This document shows positions 1-6,813 of a DNA stretch of 8,304 nucleotides, in pieces. Made by a program: the position numbers and the translations under genes. The stretch is taken from assembly GCA_944324205.1 (NCBI GenBank), contig CALUVK010000059.1:1-8304 (forward strand), given 5' to 3'. Within the stretch, counting starts at the first letter, position 1. Every line of letters begins with the position of its first letter. The notes beneath the pieces are model-generated. The model saw only the letters and a program-made list of their open reading frames with translations, did no database searches and was not told where the DNA came from. The stretch comes from Candidatus Gastranaerophilales bacterium. GTDB lineage: Bacteria; Cyanobacteriota; Vampirovibrionia; Gastranaerophilales; Gastranaerophilaceae.

Positions 1-694
1 TAAACCTTGTAATAACTCTTCTTACATCATCGCCTTTGTATTGTGTATTTTTGTTGTACTTTCCGCTTAAAAATCCGCTTGCCATGGGAGAAAATGCAAC
101 AAAACCGATATTTAACTCCTGACAAAGCGGTATTACATCTTTTTCAAACATCCGCTCCATCATTGAGTATTCACTTTGAATTGCAGTCAGAGGAGTTACG
201 GCATGCGCTTTTTTAATTTGTTCCGGCGTTGATTGAGACTGCCCCCACGCACGAATTTTACCTTCTTTAATAAATTCTCCCATCCAGCCTGCAACCTCTT
301 CCACATTACTGTCCAAGGGAACTCTGTGCTCATAATAAATATCAATATAATCGGTTTGCAATCTCTTTAGAGAATCGTTTAAAGCATTTGTTACACCTTT
401 TTTGCTTAGTTTTCCCTCCGGAATTTCCTGTCCCGGCTGAAAAACAGGTACAAATTTTGTTGTCAAAATAATTTTATCCCTGAAAGGTTTCACAGCCTTT
501 CCGACAAGTTCTTCATTCACATAAGGCCCGTAAGCTTCTGCCGTGTCAAAAAGTGTACAGCCCAAATCGTAGGCTTTTTGCATAAGCCTTATAGATTCTT
601 CTTCCGCAGGAATTGCACCGTAGCCGTGGGAAAACCCCATACAGCCTATACCGACTGCCGAAACCTCAATATCTCTAAGTTTTCTGTATTTCAT
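1..694 (-). CDS. Aldo/keto reductase (AKR13-like), C-terminus cut by window edge
   Basis: NAD(P)H-dependent oxidoreductase of the aldo/keto reductase superfamily, a cytosolic TIM-barrel enzyme reducing aldehydes or ketones; the substrate cannot be told. The frame is open from ATG at 694 to the left edge (231 codons), so roughly the last 100 residues of a ~330-residue family are missing. The N-terminus reads MKYRKL...GIGCMGFSHGYG, typical of the AKR13/YakC-like group. The catalytic tetrad is complete: Asp50 and Tyr55 in FDTAEAYG, Lys80 in TTKF, His123 in YYEHR (Glu122 sits where Gln is common in relatives). A Shine-Dalgarno AAAGGAG at 704-710 lies 8 to 9 bases before ATG and overlaps the stop codon of the TetR gene upstream (709-711), so the two are probably cotranscribed and translationally coupled. 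No promoter of its own fits in the 14-base gap. A repressor-reductase pair suggests response to a reactive or xenobiotic carbonyl compound; that is inference. Confidence 0.9.
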   Translation of the reverse strand, partial: MKYRKLRDIEVSAVGIGCMGFSHGYGAIPAEEESIRLMQKAYDLGCTLFDTAEAYGPYVNEELVGKAVKPFRDKIILTTKFVPVFQPGQEIPEGKLSKKGVTNALNDSLKRLQTDYIDIYYEHRVPLDSNVEEVAGWMGEFIKEGKIRAWGQSQSTPEQIKKAHAVTPLTAIQSEYSMMERMFEKDVIPLCQELNIGFVAFSPMASGFLSGKYNKNTQYKGDDVRRVITRF

Positions 695-708
695 AATTCA
701 ATTCTCCT

Positions 709-1302
709 TTATTTAAGATAAGCCTGAAAAATAGACTTGATACGAATATCACAAAATCTATCCGTCCAATCAAGCGGCTCAAATTTTCCGTTAGACATAC
801 ACCAGCTAATCATCATTCCGTAAAGTTCACTAATTATAATATATGTTAATAGCTCAACCGGAGCATCCTCTCTAAGCTCTTTTGAATTTCTTAAAATATT
901 TGAAAGCATCTCACAGTCATAGAACCATTTTTTACTGTCCATACTTTCCGGTACATGATTAGGGTCAATTACATTCCTTATCCACTCGCGGCAGATTTGA
1001 ATTCCGCAAAACTCAACCTGTTCCATAAAACGCCGGAAATAATGCCGCAGTTTTTCAAATAATTCCGCATTTTCCATCTGTTCAATCTCTTCTGCAATTT
1101 CGCCAAAAGGAGTTCTGCTTATTTCCGGAACAATATCTTCTTTTCTTTTAAAATACGTGTAAAATGTACCCTTTGCAACTCCCGCTTTTTTTGTAATATC
1201 CTCAACATTAATTGAGTTAAAGCCTTTTTCCTTAATAAGCTCCAATCCCGCCGATATGAGTTTGCGTTTTGTTTCTTGTGCAGCAATTTTACGTTTCACC
1301 AT
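709..1302 (-). CDS. TetR/AcrR-family transcriptional repressor
   Basis: Ligand-responsive DNA-binding repressor, 197 residues, a normal length for TetR proteins. The N-terminal helix-turn-helix spans about residues 15-60, with the recognition region KKAGVAKGTFYTYFKRKED at 38-56 (GTFYTYF is the family hallmark). The C-terminal ~130 residues are the helical ligand-binding and dimerisation domain and, as usual in this family, show no diagnostic motif; the ligand is unknown. ATG at 1302 is chosen because a GGGAG Shine-Dalgarno (1311-1315) lies 8 bases upstream. It is the first gene of a probable operon with the downstream aldo/keto reductase. Its own promoter carries two TGAC/GTCA palindromes, so autoregulation is likely. 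The upstream HNH gene ends inside that operator region on the same strand, so readthrough into tetR is also possible. Family assignment is firm; specific function is open. Confidence 0.93.
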   Translation of the reverse strand: MVKRKIAAQETKRKLISAGLELIKEKGFNSINVEDITKKAGVAKGTFYTYFKRKEDIVPEISRTPFGEIAEEIEQMENAELFEKLRHYFRRFMEQVEFCGIQICREWIRNVIDPNHVPESMDSKKWFYDCEMLSNILRNSKELREDAPVELLTYIIISELYGMMISWCMSNGKFEPLDWTDRFCDIRIKSIFQAYLK

Positions 1303-1333
1303 ACAATATTCTCCCGTCAGAAAAATATTGTAT
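1301..1333. repeat. Perfect 10-bp inverted repeat around the tetR start and -10 box
   Basis: The arms atacaatatt (1301-1310) and aatattgtat (1324-1333) are exact reverse complements, separated by 13 bases. The left arm includes part of the tetR start codon, the spacer holds its Shine-Dalgarno, and the right arm contains the -10 box. Transcripts from the proposed tetR promoter should start near 1320 and would lack the right arm, so the repeat would act as DNA (a protein site) or as an RNA hairpin only in readthrough transcripts from upstream. It may also be a chance product of AT-rich sequence. Confidence 0.5.
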
Positions 1334-1355
1334 CAAATTAGTGACTTAAAGTCAA
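1327..1355 (-). promoter_or_regulatory. Sigma-70 promoter of the tetR-AKR operon
   Basis: Read on the minus strand, TTGACT (1355-1350, 5/6 to the -35 consensus) is followed after exactly 17 bases by TACAAT (1332-1327, 5/6 to the -10 consensus). Initiation is expected near 1320, leaving a leader of about 18 bases that contains the tetR Shine-Dalgarno. The -35 box lies almost wholly within the right half of a TGACTT-A-AAGTCA palindrome, so a repressor bound there would block RNA polymerase. Confidence 0.72.
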
Positions 1356-1368
1356 TGACTCAGGGTCA
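1342..1368. promoter_or_regulatory. Tandem palindromic operator, probably for the TetR protein
   Basis: There are two consecutive palindromes of the form TGACYY-A-RRGTCA. The first (1342-1354) is a perfect 6-bp inverted repeat around one central base. The second (1356-1368) matches in five of six arm positions (TGACTC/GGGTCA). They repeat at a 14-base period. The first covers the tetR -35 box; the second contains the TGA stop codon of the upstream HNH gene (1366-1368). Short TGAC/GTCA-type palindromes placed over a divergent or own promoter are typical TetR-family operators; binding by this particular TetR is inference. Confidence 0.62.
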
Positions 1369-2436
1369 ACGTTTTCTGCGCAAACTTTGCGTATAATAAT
1401 TTTTTACCACATTTTGAGCAGTCTCTTCCGTATATCTGTACTTAGATAAATTTAAATTTATCTTTCCGTCAGATTCCTTGTTAAGTGTTCTTTCAATCTG
1501 ATACGGATAAGTCTCATACCCTTTGAAACCGCCGTTATGGATTATTTTAATAATTTGGTTTATATATTTTTGGCAATTCTTAGGAATATTTGGAAATCTT
1601 TCTATAAATTTTGCAAGCGGCATATTTGCTCTTGTGCTGTTTGCATTTCCCGAAACGAGCATAAAATTATCAATAGAATTTGCTCCGCCCAGAGAATCAG
1701 GCTTGATATGTTCAATTGTTCCTATTGATGTTCTTATAAGTCGTTTTGCAATTTCCTGTTGTGTTCGGCCTGCATATTTAACAATAAAAGCATTTTCACT
1801 CGTTACAGATGTGGGAAGATAAATAGCCCTTTCTTTAAGTTGTTCAAAAACATCTTCTTCATCTTTTCTGATATGAATATCATCAAAAGAACTCAATAAA
1901 GTTTTTCTTTTGAATGTGTTTTCCTGCGAATTATCTAAAATAATCTGACGGCAGGTTGTTGTTTTCCGATGAATTTCAAGTGCTTTAGCCGGTGAAAGAT
2001 TTAATGAAATCTTATCTACATCATCCAAAACTTTAAATTCTTCAAGCTTCAATTTAATCAACGCTTCATTGTAGTGCTTCTGTAATATCTCCGGTAAAGT
2101 CACTTCCGGAGATTTATTAACATACTGGGTAAACATCCTGAAAATTCTTTTTTCTACAGGCTGCATATATAATGTATACGGAGAAAGAACTTTAAAAATA
2201 TCTTTGACATCATTACAAGCATCTATTTTCATTTCAATCCGCGTTTCTTTTGAAGCGGAAATCATCGGAACTCCGAAATACGGACATATTATATCATTAA
2301 ACTTTTGCAATTTTTTCAGAGGATTGCCGGCGGAAGTATTTGCTTTAAAAGCCGGTCTGCGGTCGGAACATTCCGGCCTTTGAGCGGAAAAAAGCGTATT
2401 GTTAAATATTTTTCTTGTGACAGCTTGTATTTGCAA
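1366..2436 (-). CDS. Orphan protein with C-terminal HNH-endonuclease-like motif
   Basis: A 356-residue protein of unknown role. Near the C-terminus (about 240-275) is an HNH-type pattern: Glu242-His243 in EHIKP, then a GGAN loop, Asn257, and GNAN with Asn266, followed by Arg269 and Asn271. This matches the beta-beta-alpha-metal core (general-base His, structural Asn, final Asn in place of His). The zinc-binding cysteine pairs of many HNH proteins are missing; a CPYFG at 51-55 looks like a decayed CPYCG knuckle. The rest is mostly charged helix with no domain I recognise. The start is uncertain. A longer reading from TTG at 2484 is possible, but that codon has no Shine-Dalgarno and lies in a promoter-like -35 box. 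TTG at 2436 has GGGGAA six bases upstream and is preferred. Residues 28-33 read PAFKAN, resembling the NINFKG of the divergent neighbour. A nuclease role is plausible but unproven; the target is unknown. Confidence 0.72.
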   Translation of the reverse strand: MQIQAVTRKIFNNTLFSAQRPECSDRRPAFKANTSAGNPLKKLQKFNDIICPYFGVPMISASKETRIEMKIDACNDVKDIFKVLSPYTLYMQPVEKRIFRMFTQYVNKSPEVTLPEILQKHYNEALIKLKLEEFKVLDDVDKISLNLSPAKALEIHRKTTTCRQIILDNSQENTFKRKTLLSSFDDIHIRKDEEDVFEQLKERAIYLPTSVTSENAFIVKYAGRTQQEIAKRLIRTSIGTIEHIKPDSLGGANSIDNFMLVSGNANSTRANMPLAKFIERFPNIPKNCQKYINQIIKIIHNGGFKGYETYPYQIERTLNKESDGKINLNLSKYRYTEETAQNVVKNYYTQSLRRKR

Positions 2437-2455
2437 AACGAGTTCCCCTGTTATT

Positions 2456-2484
2456 ATATTACCAGTTATTTCAAATCTTGACAA
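2456..2484 (-). promoter_or_regulatory. Probable promoter of the HNH-like gene
   Basis: On the minus strand, TTGTCA (2484-2479, 5/6) is followed after 17 bases by TAATAT (2461-2456), preceded by TGG, which makes an extended -10. A full TATAAT lies three bases further on (2458-2453). Initiation near 2449 would give a leader of about 13 bases holding the GGGGAA Shine-Dalgarno of the TTG start at 2436. The same site reads TTGACA on the plus strand (2478-2483), but no good -10 follows it at a usable distance. Confidence 0.5.
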
Positions 2485-2521
2485 TCATAGCAAAATTTAT
2501 TTTGAGGAGTTTTAAAAAAAT

Positions 2522-3154
2522 ATGACATCAAATATAAATTTTAAAGGCATACCTGTTGCAAAAGCCAAAACTGCCGTAAATAGTTTTAAAATCTACCGAC
2601 TCGGTGCAAATGATATTGATTTTGCCCGGGAACTTCAAAGAAACATTAATTTAAGAAAGCTTATGCCAAACCTGAAAATAACAGAATACAATATCTGGAG
2701 CAGCATGATTCGCGAAGCGCTTTTTGATACCTCGTTAATGAATACTCAAAGATTGCTTACAACCGTCAATAATTCTCCTTGCGGAATTATGAATTATTCT
2801 ATCAATAAAGCTTCCGTTAATCTAAATTATATAGGGACATGGCCGCAAGAAATCGGGAAAAAAGTTCCGTTTGCGGGAAAAACGCTTTTCACGGCATTAT
2901 TCAAACATTTTTCAGAATCCAAAGCACTTTTTATAAATCTTGTTGCAATGAGACTTGCGCCTTTTGACCCTATGGGAAAATATCTTAAATTAGGTTTTAA
3001 ACGCTGCGGCGGTGATAATTATCAGGAAATTATGAGAATTGACAGAGATAGAGCCAATAAAACATTGGAAACTTTACAACAAGAGATAGAGCTTTCAAAA
3101 ATAGAAAACGCTTCTGATGTTAACTTATTTGATGAACTAAAGCTGCCTATTTAA
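2522..3154 (+). CDS. Orphan GNAT-like acetyltransferase
   Basis: A 210-residue protein whose central part resembles the GNAT N-acetyltransferase fold, which uses acetyl-CoA to acetylate amines. Pieces that fit: a strand with SPCGIMNYSI (85-94); VNLNYIGTWP (99-108) as the beta4 region; PFAGKTLFTALFKHF (116-130) in place of the CoA-binding motif A loop and helix; FINLVAMRLAP (137-147); KYLKLGFK (153-160), the typical 'Y.k.GF' of GNATs; and a final strand around QEIMRID (168-174). The classical Q/RxxGxG/A pyrophosphate loop is not intact, so activity is uncertain. The first ten residues, MTSNINFKGI, carry a short NFKG motif; the last 35 residues are a polar helix. ATG at 2522 has GAGGAG at 2504-2509, a rather long 12-base spacing. 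It is divergent from the HNH-like gene and convergent with metG (three bases between stops). Substrate unknown. Confidence 0.75.
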   Translation: MTSNINFKGIPVAKAKTAVNSFKIYRLGANDIDFARELQRNINLRKLMPNLKITEYNIWSSMIREALFDTSLMNTQRLLTTVNNSPCGIMNYSINKASVNLNYIGTWPQEIGKKVPFAGKTLFTALFKHFSESKALFINLVAMRLAPFDPMGKYLKLGFKRCGGDNYQEIMRIDRDRANKTLETLQQEIELSKIENASDVNLFDELKLPI

Positions 3155-3157
3155 TTT

Positions 3158-4711
3158 TTATTTCTTTTTATCTGCAAGCTCACTGTCCATCCTCAAAAAG
3201 ACCGGTTTAATATCGTCTTTATTGATTAAATGGCCCGCTTTTAAATAGCGGCAGTTTATATCATCCAGTTTTATATCCAAATCATACCCGAGCTGTTCCG
3301 CCATTCTTGAAGCAATATTAGGACAATAGGGGTAAATGAGAGATGATATAACAGTCATTACCTGAAGTACATTTGTTAAAACTTCTCCGCACTTATCCAT
3401 CTTTTCTTCTTTTGCTAAAGTCCAGGGAGCATTGTCAGTTACATATTTGTTCGTAATATCAACAAGCTCGATAATCTTTTGTGCAGCTTCCTGTACTTCA
3501 AAATAATCGAAATGGTGTTTTACAGCTTTAACTGTTTCGAGCGCCTGTTTTTCAAGCTCATTTTTATTCAAAAATTCGGGCTTAATATCTCCGTCAAAAT
3601 ATTTCACAAGCATTGAAAGAGTTCTGTTTAGAAGATTTCCCATAGAGTTTGCAAGATGGGCATTAACTTTTTCTTTAAAATCTTCATCGGAATAATTCCC
3701 GTCCTTACCGCACGGTGCAGCTGATGCCATATAGTATCTGAGAGGATCCGGAATATCAAGATTAAATGCTTCTAATACAGCAGTTGGAGAAATTACATTT
3801 CCTAAAGATTTAGACATCTTTGTCTGGTCAATAGTAATCCAGCCGTGCGCAAGAATATGTTTAGGAAGCGGAAGCTCCAGCGCCATAAGTATTGCAATCC
3901 AGTATATGCTGTGGAATTTTAAAATATCTTTTCCGATTACCTGAACATCTGCCGGCCATAGTTTTTCAAACTTATCACTGTTTCCATCCGGGTCATAGCC
4001 AATTGCCGTAATATAGTTTGAAAGAGCATCAATCCAGACATAAATAACCTGCTCCGGATCATCAAGAACCGGTATTCCCCAGTTTACATTGGTTTTTACA
4101 CGGGAAACGGAAATATCTTCAATATTCTCAAGCTGGTTAATAACTTCATTAGCCCTGAATGACGGGACAATAAAATCCGGATTGGTTTTTATATGTTTAA
4201 TTATTGCATCTTTATACTTTGTAAGCTTAAAGAAATAATTTTCTTCTTCAACCACTTCCGGTTTTTTCTGATGGTCAGGACAAAGTCCGTCCTCTGTTAA
4301 GTCTTTTTCGTTCAAGAATGCTTCGCAGCCGGAGCAGTAAAGCCCGGTATAAGAGTGCTTATAAATATCGCCTTTTTCCACAAGCTTTTTGAAAATCTTT
4401 TGAACGATTTTTTCATGCTGTTCATCAGTAGTTCTTATGAATTGAGAATAATCTATATCCAGAGCCTTCCAGGCATCTTTAAACTTTTGAGCGTTCATAT
4501 CACAAAATTCTTTAGGAGAGATACCCTTCTCTGCAGCGGTTTTTTGAATTTTTATTCCGTGCTCATCAGTACCGGTTAAAAAATACGCATCCTCGCATCT
4601 TTGCGTAAAATGTCTGTAAATAACATCCGTAAGAATTTTTTCGTACGCATGCCCGATATGCGGAGCTCCGTTAACATAATCTATAGCCGTTGTCGTATAA
4701 AATTTTGTCAT
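3158..4711 (-). CDS. metG: Methionyl-tRNA synthetase
   Basis: Class I aminoacyl-tRNA synthetase that charges initiator and elongator tRNA-Met with methionine using ATP, in the cytosol. 517 residues. HIGH is at 18-21 (APHIGHAY) and KMSKS at 298-302. The connective-peptide zinc knuckle is CSGC (Cys126, Cys129) with CPDH (Cys144, His147), a CxxC/CxxH arrangement as in Thermus-type MetRS. The anticodon-binding helical domain includes DNAPWTLAK (426-434). The protein ends at about residue 517 without the ~110-residue Trbp111-like tRNA-binding domain that many bacterial MetRS have, so it is the short single-knuckle form. ATG at 4711 is chosen: AAAGGGAAG lies about 10 bases upstream and MTKFYTTTAIDYVNG is the normal family N-terminus. 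An in-frame TTG at 4744 would add 11 residues that are in fact the leader and Shine-Dalgarno. It is divergent from der. Confidence 0.97.
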   Translation of the reverse strand: MTKFYTTTAIDYVNGAPHIGHAYEKILTDVIYRHFTQRCEDAYFLTGTDEHGIKIQKTAAEKGISPKEFCDMNAQKFKDAWKALDIDYSQFIRTTDEQHEKIVQKIFKKLVEKGDIYKHSYTGLYCSGCEAFLNEKDLTEDGLCPDHQKKPEVVEEENYFFKLTKYKDAIIKHIKTNPDFIVPSFRANEVINQLENIEDISVSRVKTNVNWGIPVLDDPEQVIYVWIDALSNYITAIGYDPDGNSDKFEKLWPADVQVIGKDILKFHSIYWIAILMALELPLPKHILAHGWITIDQTKMSKSLGNVISPTAVLEAFNLDIPDPLRYYMASAAPCGKDGNYSDEDFKEKVNAHLANSMGNLLNRTLSMLVKYFDGDIKPEFLNKNELEKQALETVKAVKHHFDYFEVQEAAQKIIELVDITNKYVTDNAPWTLAKEEKMDKCGEVLTNVLQVMTVISSLIYPYCPNIASRMAEQLGYDLDIKLDDINCRYLKAGHLINKDDIKPVFLRMDSELADKKK

Positions 4712-4749
4712 AGTATTTACTTCCCTTTGTAATGATATTCTCAAAACAA

Positions 4750-4758
4750 ATTATATCA
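4750..4758 (-). promoter_or_regulatory. Extended -10 promoter of metG
   Basis: On the minus strand TGATATAAT (4758-4750) is a perfect TATAAT with a TG one base upstream, an extended -10. The -35 region (around 4773-4778, TAAGTT) is poor, as extended -10 promoters tolerate. Initiation near 4743 gives a leader of about 32 bases. I found no T-box-like leader; the 110-base space shared with der is too short for one. No convincing promoter or Shine-Dalgarno for der is visible in this gap. Confidence 0.55.
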
Positions 4759-4821
4759 TAAAAAATCAGCAAAACTTACTACCTATACAACAATTTCTTT
4801 TTATGTTAAACTTCCTTTGTT

Positions 4822-6159
4822 ATGAATAGAAAACCAATTATAGCTGTAGTAGGACGCCCTAACGTAGGGAAATCGACATTTGTTAACCGTCTTGTCGGAA
4901 GACGGCAGTCTATCGTAGATGATTTGCCAGGAGTTACCCGTGATAGAATCTATTTTGATGTCGAATGGCAAAATAATACATTTACTGTTATTGATACAGG
5001 AGGTATTGTTCCTGGTGATGAAGATGAAATCATGGTTTCTATATATGACCAAGCAAGAATTGCTTGTGAAGAAGCAGATAAAATTATATTTATCGTAGAC
5101 GGGACAGAAGGTGTTACCCCAGTAGATACTGATATTGCAAATATTTTAAGACAATCTGATAAACCCATATTTTTAGCTGTTAATAAAATTGACTCCCACA
5201 ATCAAATTTCAATGATTAGCGATTTTTATTCTCTTGCAATAGGTGAACCTATTGCAATTTCGGCTCTGCATGGTTCAGGCGGTGTTGGTGATTTACTAGA
5301 AGAAATTACTAAAGATTTTGAAAACAAGGAAAATCTTGTTGATGATAACTCAATCAAAATAGCAATCGTTGGAAGGCCAAATGCAGGTAAATCTTCTATT
5401 GTAAATGCTCTTTTAGGAGAAAAACGAGTTATAGTATCTGACATATCTGGTACAACAAGAGATAGTATTGATTCAAAGCTTCAATATAACGAACAGGAAT
5501 TCGTTATAATTGATACTGCAGGTATACGCAAAAAATCAAAAGTAGACTATGGGGTTGAAAAGTTTGCTGTTGATAGAGCTATAAGGTCAATACGAGAGTG
5601 TGATGTAGCATTAATGGTTATAGATGCAACAGAAGCTGTTAACGGAATTTCTGATCAAGATAAAAAAATTGCTTCTATTATTACAGAGGCCGGAAAAGGA
5701 ATGGTTATTGCAATCAACAAATGGGATTTAATTGAAGATAAAAAATCAAACACTATAAATAAATTTAATCAAAAAATAGCACAAGAAATACCGTTTTTAA
5801 ATTATGTTCCCAAAATTTTTATAAGTGCAGTAACACATCAACGTTTGAATCAAATATTCACTAATGTATTAGAGGTTCAAGGAGAAAGGTGCAAAAGAAT
5901 TTCAACAGGACTTTTAAATAAAGTAGTAAATGAAGCATATGCACTCAATCCTCCACAAACAATCAGAAATAAACGGTTGAAAATAATGTATTCCACACAG
6001 ACAACCGTTAAACCTCCAACCTTTGTTTTATTTGTCAATAATGAAGATTTAATAAAGGATCACTATAAACGTTATATAGAAAATAAATTGCGTGAAGCCT
6101 TTGGTTTTACAGGAACTCCTATCAAAATTTTAATCAGAACAAGAACTGAAAAAAAATAA
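4822..6159 (+). CDS. der: GTPase Der (EngA), ribosome assembly factor
   Basis: Essential tandem GTPase that acts in maturation of the 50S ribosomal subunit. 445 residues, the normal length. First G domain: P-loop GRPNVGKS (11-18), DTGG (58-61), NKID (121-124), SAL (147-149). Second G domain: GRPNAGKS (184-191), SGTTRDS (209-215), DTAG (231-234), NKWD (299-302), SAV (335-337). The C-terminal KH-like domain, about 355-440, ends in GFTGTPIKILIR. All nucleotide-binding motifs are intact. ATG at 4822 is the only reasonable start, since an in-frame TAA lies at 4807-4809, yet the bases before it are pyrimidine-rich (cttcctttgtt) with no Shine-Dalgarno. Composition is clearly more AT-rich than metG next door. 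The stop is two bases from the stop of the convergent L,D-transpeptidase gene, with no terminator hairpin between. Confidence 0.97.
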   Translation: MNRKPIIAVVGRPNVGKSTFVNRLVGRRQSIVDDLPGVTRDRIYFDVEWQNNTFTVIDTGGIVPGDEDEIMVSIYDQARIACEEADKIIFIVDGTEGVTPVDTDIANILRQSDKPIFLAVNKIDSHNQISMISDFYSLAIGEPIAISALHGSGGVGDLLEEITKDFENKENLVDDNSIKIAIVGRPNAGKSSIVNALLGEKRVIVSDISGTTRDSIDSKLQYNEQEFVIIDTAGIRKKSKVDYGVEKFAVDRAIRSIRECDVALMVIDATEAVNGISDQDKKIASIITEAGKGMVIAINKWDLIEDKKSNTINKFNQKIAQEIPFLNYVPKIFISAVTHQRLNQIFTNVLEVQGERCKRISTGLLNKVVNEAYALNPPQTIRNKRLKIMYSTQTTVKPPTFVLFVNNEDLIKDHYKRYIENKLREAFGFTGTPIKILIRTRTEKK

Positions 6160-6161
6160 TA

Positions 6162-6773
6162 CTATTTAATAATAACAATATCTCCGCGCTTAACTTCTTT
6201 AACCAAAGTTTTTATAACTTCATTATCCATACGCATACATCCTTGAGATACATATTTACCAATTGAGCCGGGATTATTTGTACCGTGGATAAATTCTCCT
6301 GTTTGACTTTGTATTCCTGTTTTTGTGTCTATCTTGTTTAAACATATAATCTTTGGGCCATAAGCGCCTGGATTTCTTCTACGCTTTGTTCCCCTTGGAG
6401 CCGTCCTGTATGGATACGTTTCGATATGAGTAACAATTCGTACACCTTTATCTGTTGGAGTTGTTTTCTTACCACTGGCAATTAAATATGCTATCTTGGC
6501 ATTTCCTTCCTCATCATATTTATATAAAATATTTTCAGACAAATCGACAACTATTTTCGCAATTTTATTTTCTCCTGCAATTTCAATATTAGGATTAGGA
6601 GCGTTTAATAATAATGCCTTTTCTGAAGACCCTTTTGCAGGAACGGTTCTTATTGTTTTAATAAAAGTATCACTATTTTGCGATACATTGGCTAATGAAT
6701 TTACCGTAACCAAAGGGGATGTTATAAAAGCACTAATAATTCCGACTTTCTGTATATAATTTTGAATTCTCAT
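6162..6773 (-). CDS. Secreted L,D-transpeptidase (YkuD domain)
   Basis: Exported cell-wall enzyme of the YkuD/ErfK fold, which forms 3-3 peptide cross-links in peptidoglycan or attaches proteins to it. 203 residues. A signal peptide is likely at about 1-28: a short basic segment, a hydrophobic stretch GIISAFITSPLVTV, and NSLA as a signal-peptidase I-type site. After a ~40-residue linker, the catalytic domain runs from about 70 to the end. It includes IVVDLSENILYKY (74-86) and the active-site block HGTNNPGS (163-170) to SQGCMRM (176-182), with His163, catalytic Cys179 and Arg181 all present. No LysM or other wall-binding domain. ATG at 6773 is preferred because it begins the signal peptide, but no clear Shine-Dalgarno precedes it. 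It lies 40 bases downstream of the small gene after panD, so it may be the last gene of that transcript, or have its own promoter in the AT-rich gap. Confidence 0.93.
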   Translation of the reverse strand: MRIQNYIQKVGIISAFITSPLVTVNSLANVSQNSDTFIKTIRTVPAKGSSEKALLLNAPNPNIEIAGENKIAKIVVDLSENILYKYDEEGNAKIAYLIASGKKTTPTDKGVRIVTHIETYPYRTAPRGTKRRRNPGAYGPKIICLNKIDTKTGIQSQTGEFIHGTNNPGSIGKYVSQGCMRMDNEVIKTLVKEVKRGDIVIIK

Positions 6774-6813
6774 ATTTTATATAAAACATATCAAAATATA
6801 ATTTGCTATTTTT

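Noticed and set aside
1523..1822. 99-residue plus-strand frame rich in hydrophobic residues, within the HNH gene
   Set aside because: It is the complement of a well-supported coding frame with no ribosome site; the hydrophobicity comes from reading antisense.
2437..2484. Longer HNH-gene reading from TTG at 2484
   Set aside because: There is no Shine-Dalgarno, the TTG falls in a TTGTCA -35-like box, and the extra codons cover the -10 and the GGGGAA site; kept only as an alternative.
2478..2506. Consensus TTGACA on the plus strand as promoter of the GNAT-like gene
   Set aside because: No acceptable -10 follows at 16-18 bases; the nearest candidate would start transcription inside the Shine-Dalgarno.
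3135..3180. Possible bidirectional terminator between the GNAT-like gene and metG (agctgc ... gcaagct)
   Set aside because: The arms pair only with a bulge and enclose a loop of about 28 bases; not a credible intrinsic terminator.
4712..4744. Longer metG reading from an in-frame TTG at 4744
   Set aside because: The 11 extra codons cover the AAAGGGAAG Shine-Dalgarno and leader; MetRS proteins begin at MTKFYTTTAIDYVNG.
4801..5444. Several 70-83 residue minus-strand frames inside der
   Set aside because: They are antisense to an unmistakable Der coding sequence and have no recognisable domains or ribosome sites.
6496..6759. 87-residue plus-strand frame inside the L,D-transpeptidase gene
   Set aside because: Antisense shadow of a gene with an intact catalytic motif and signal peptide.
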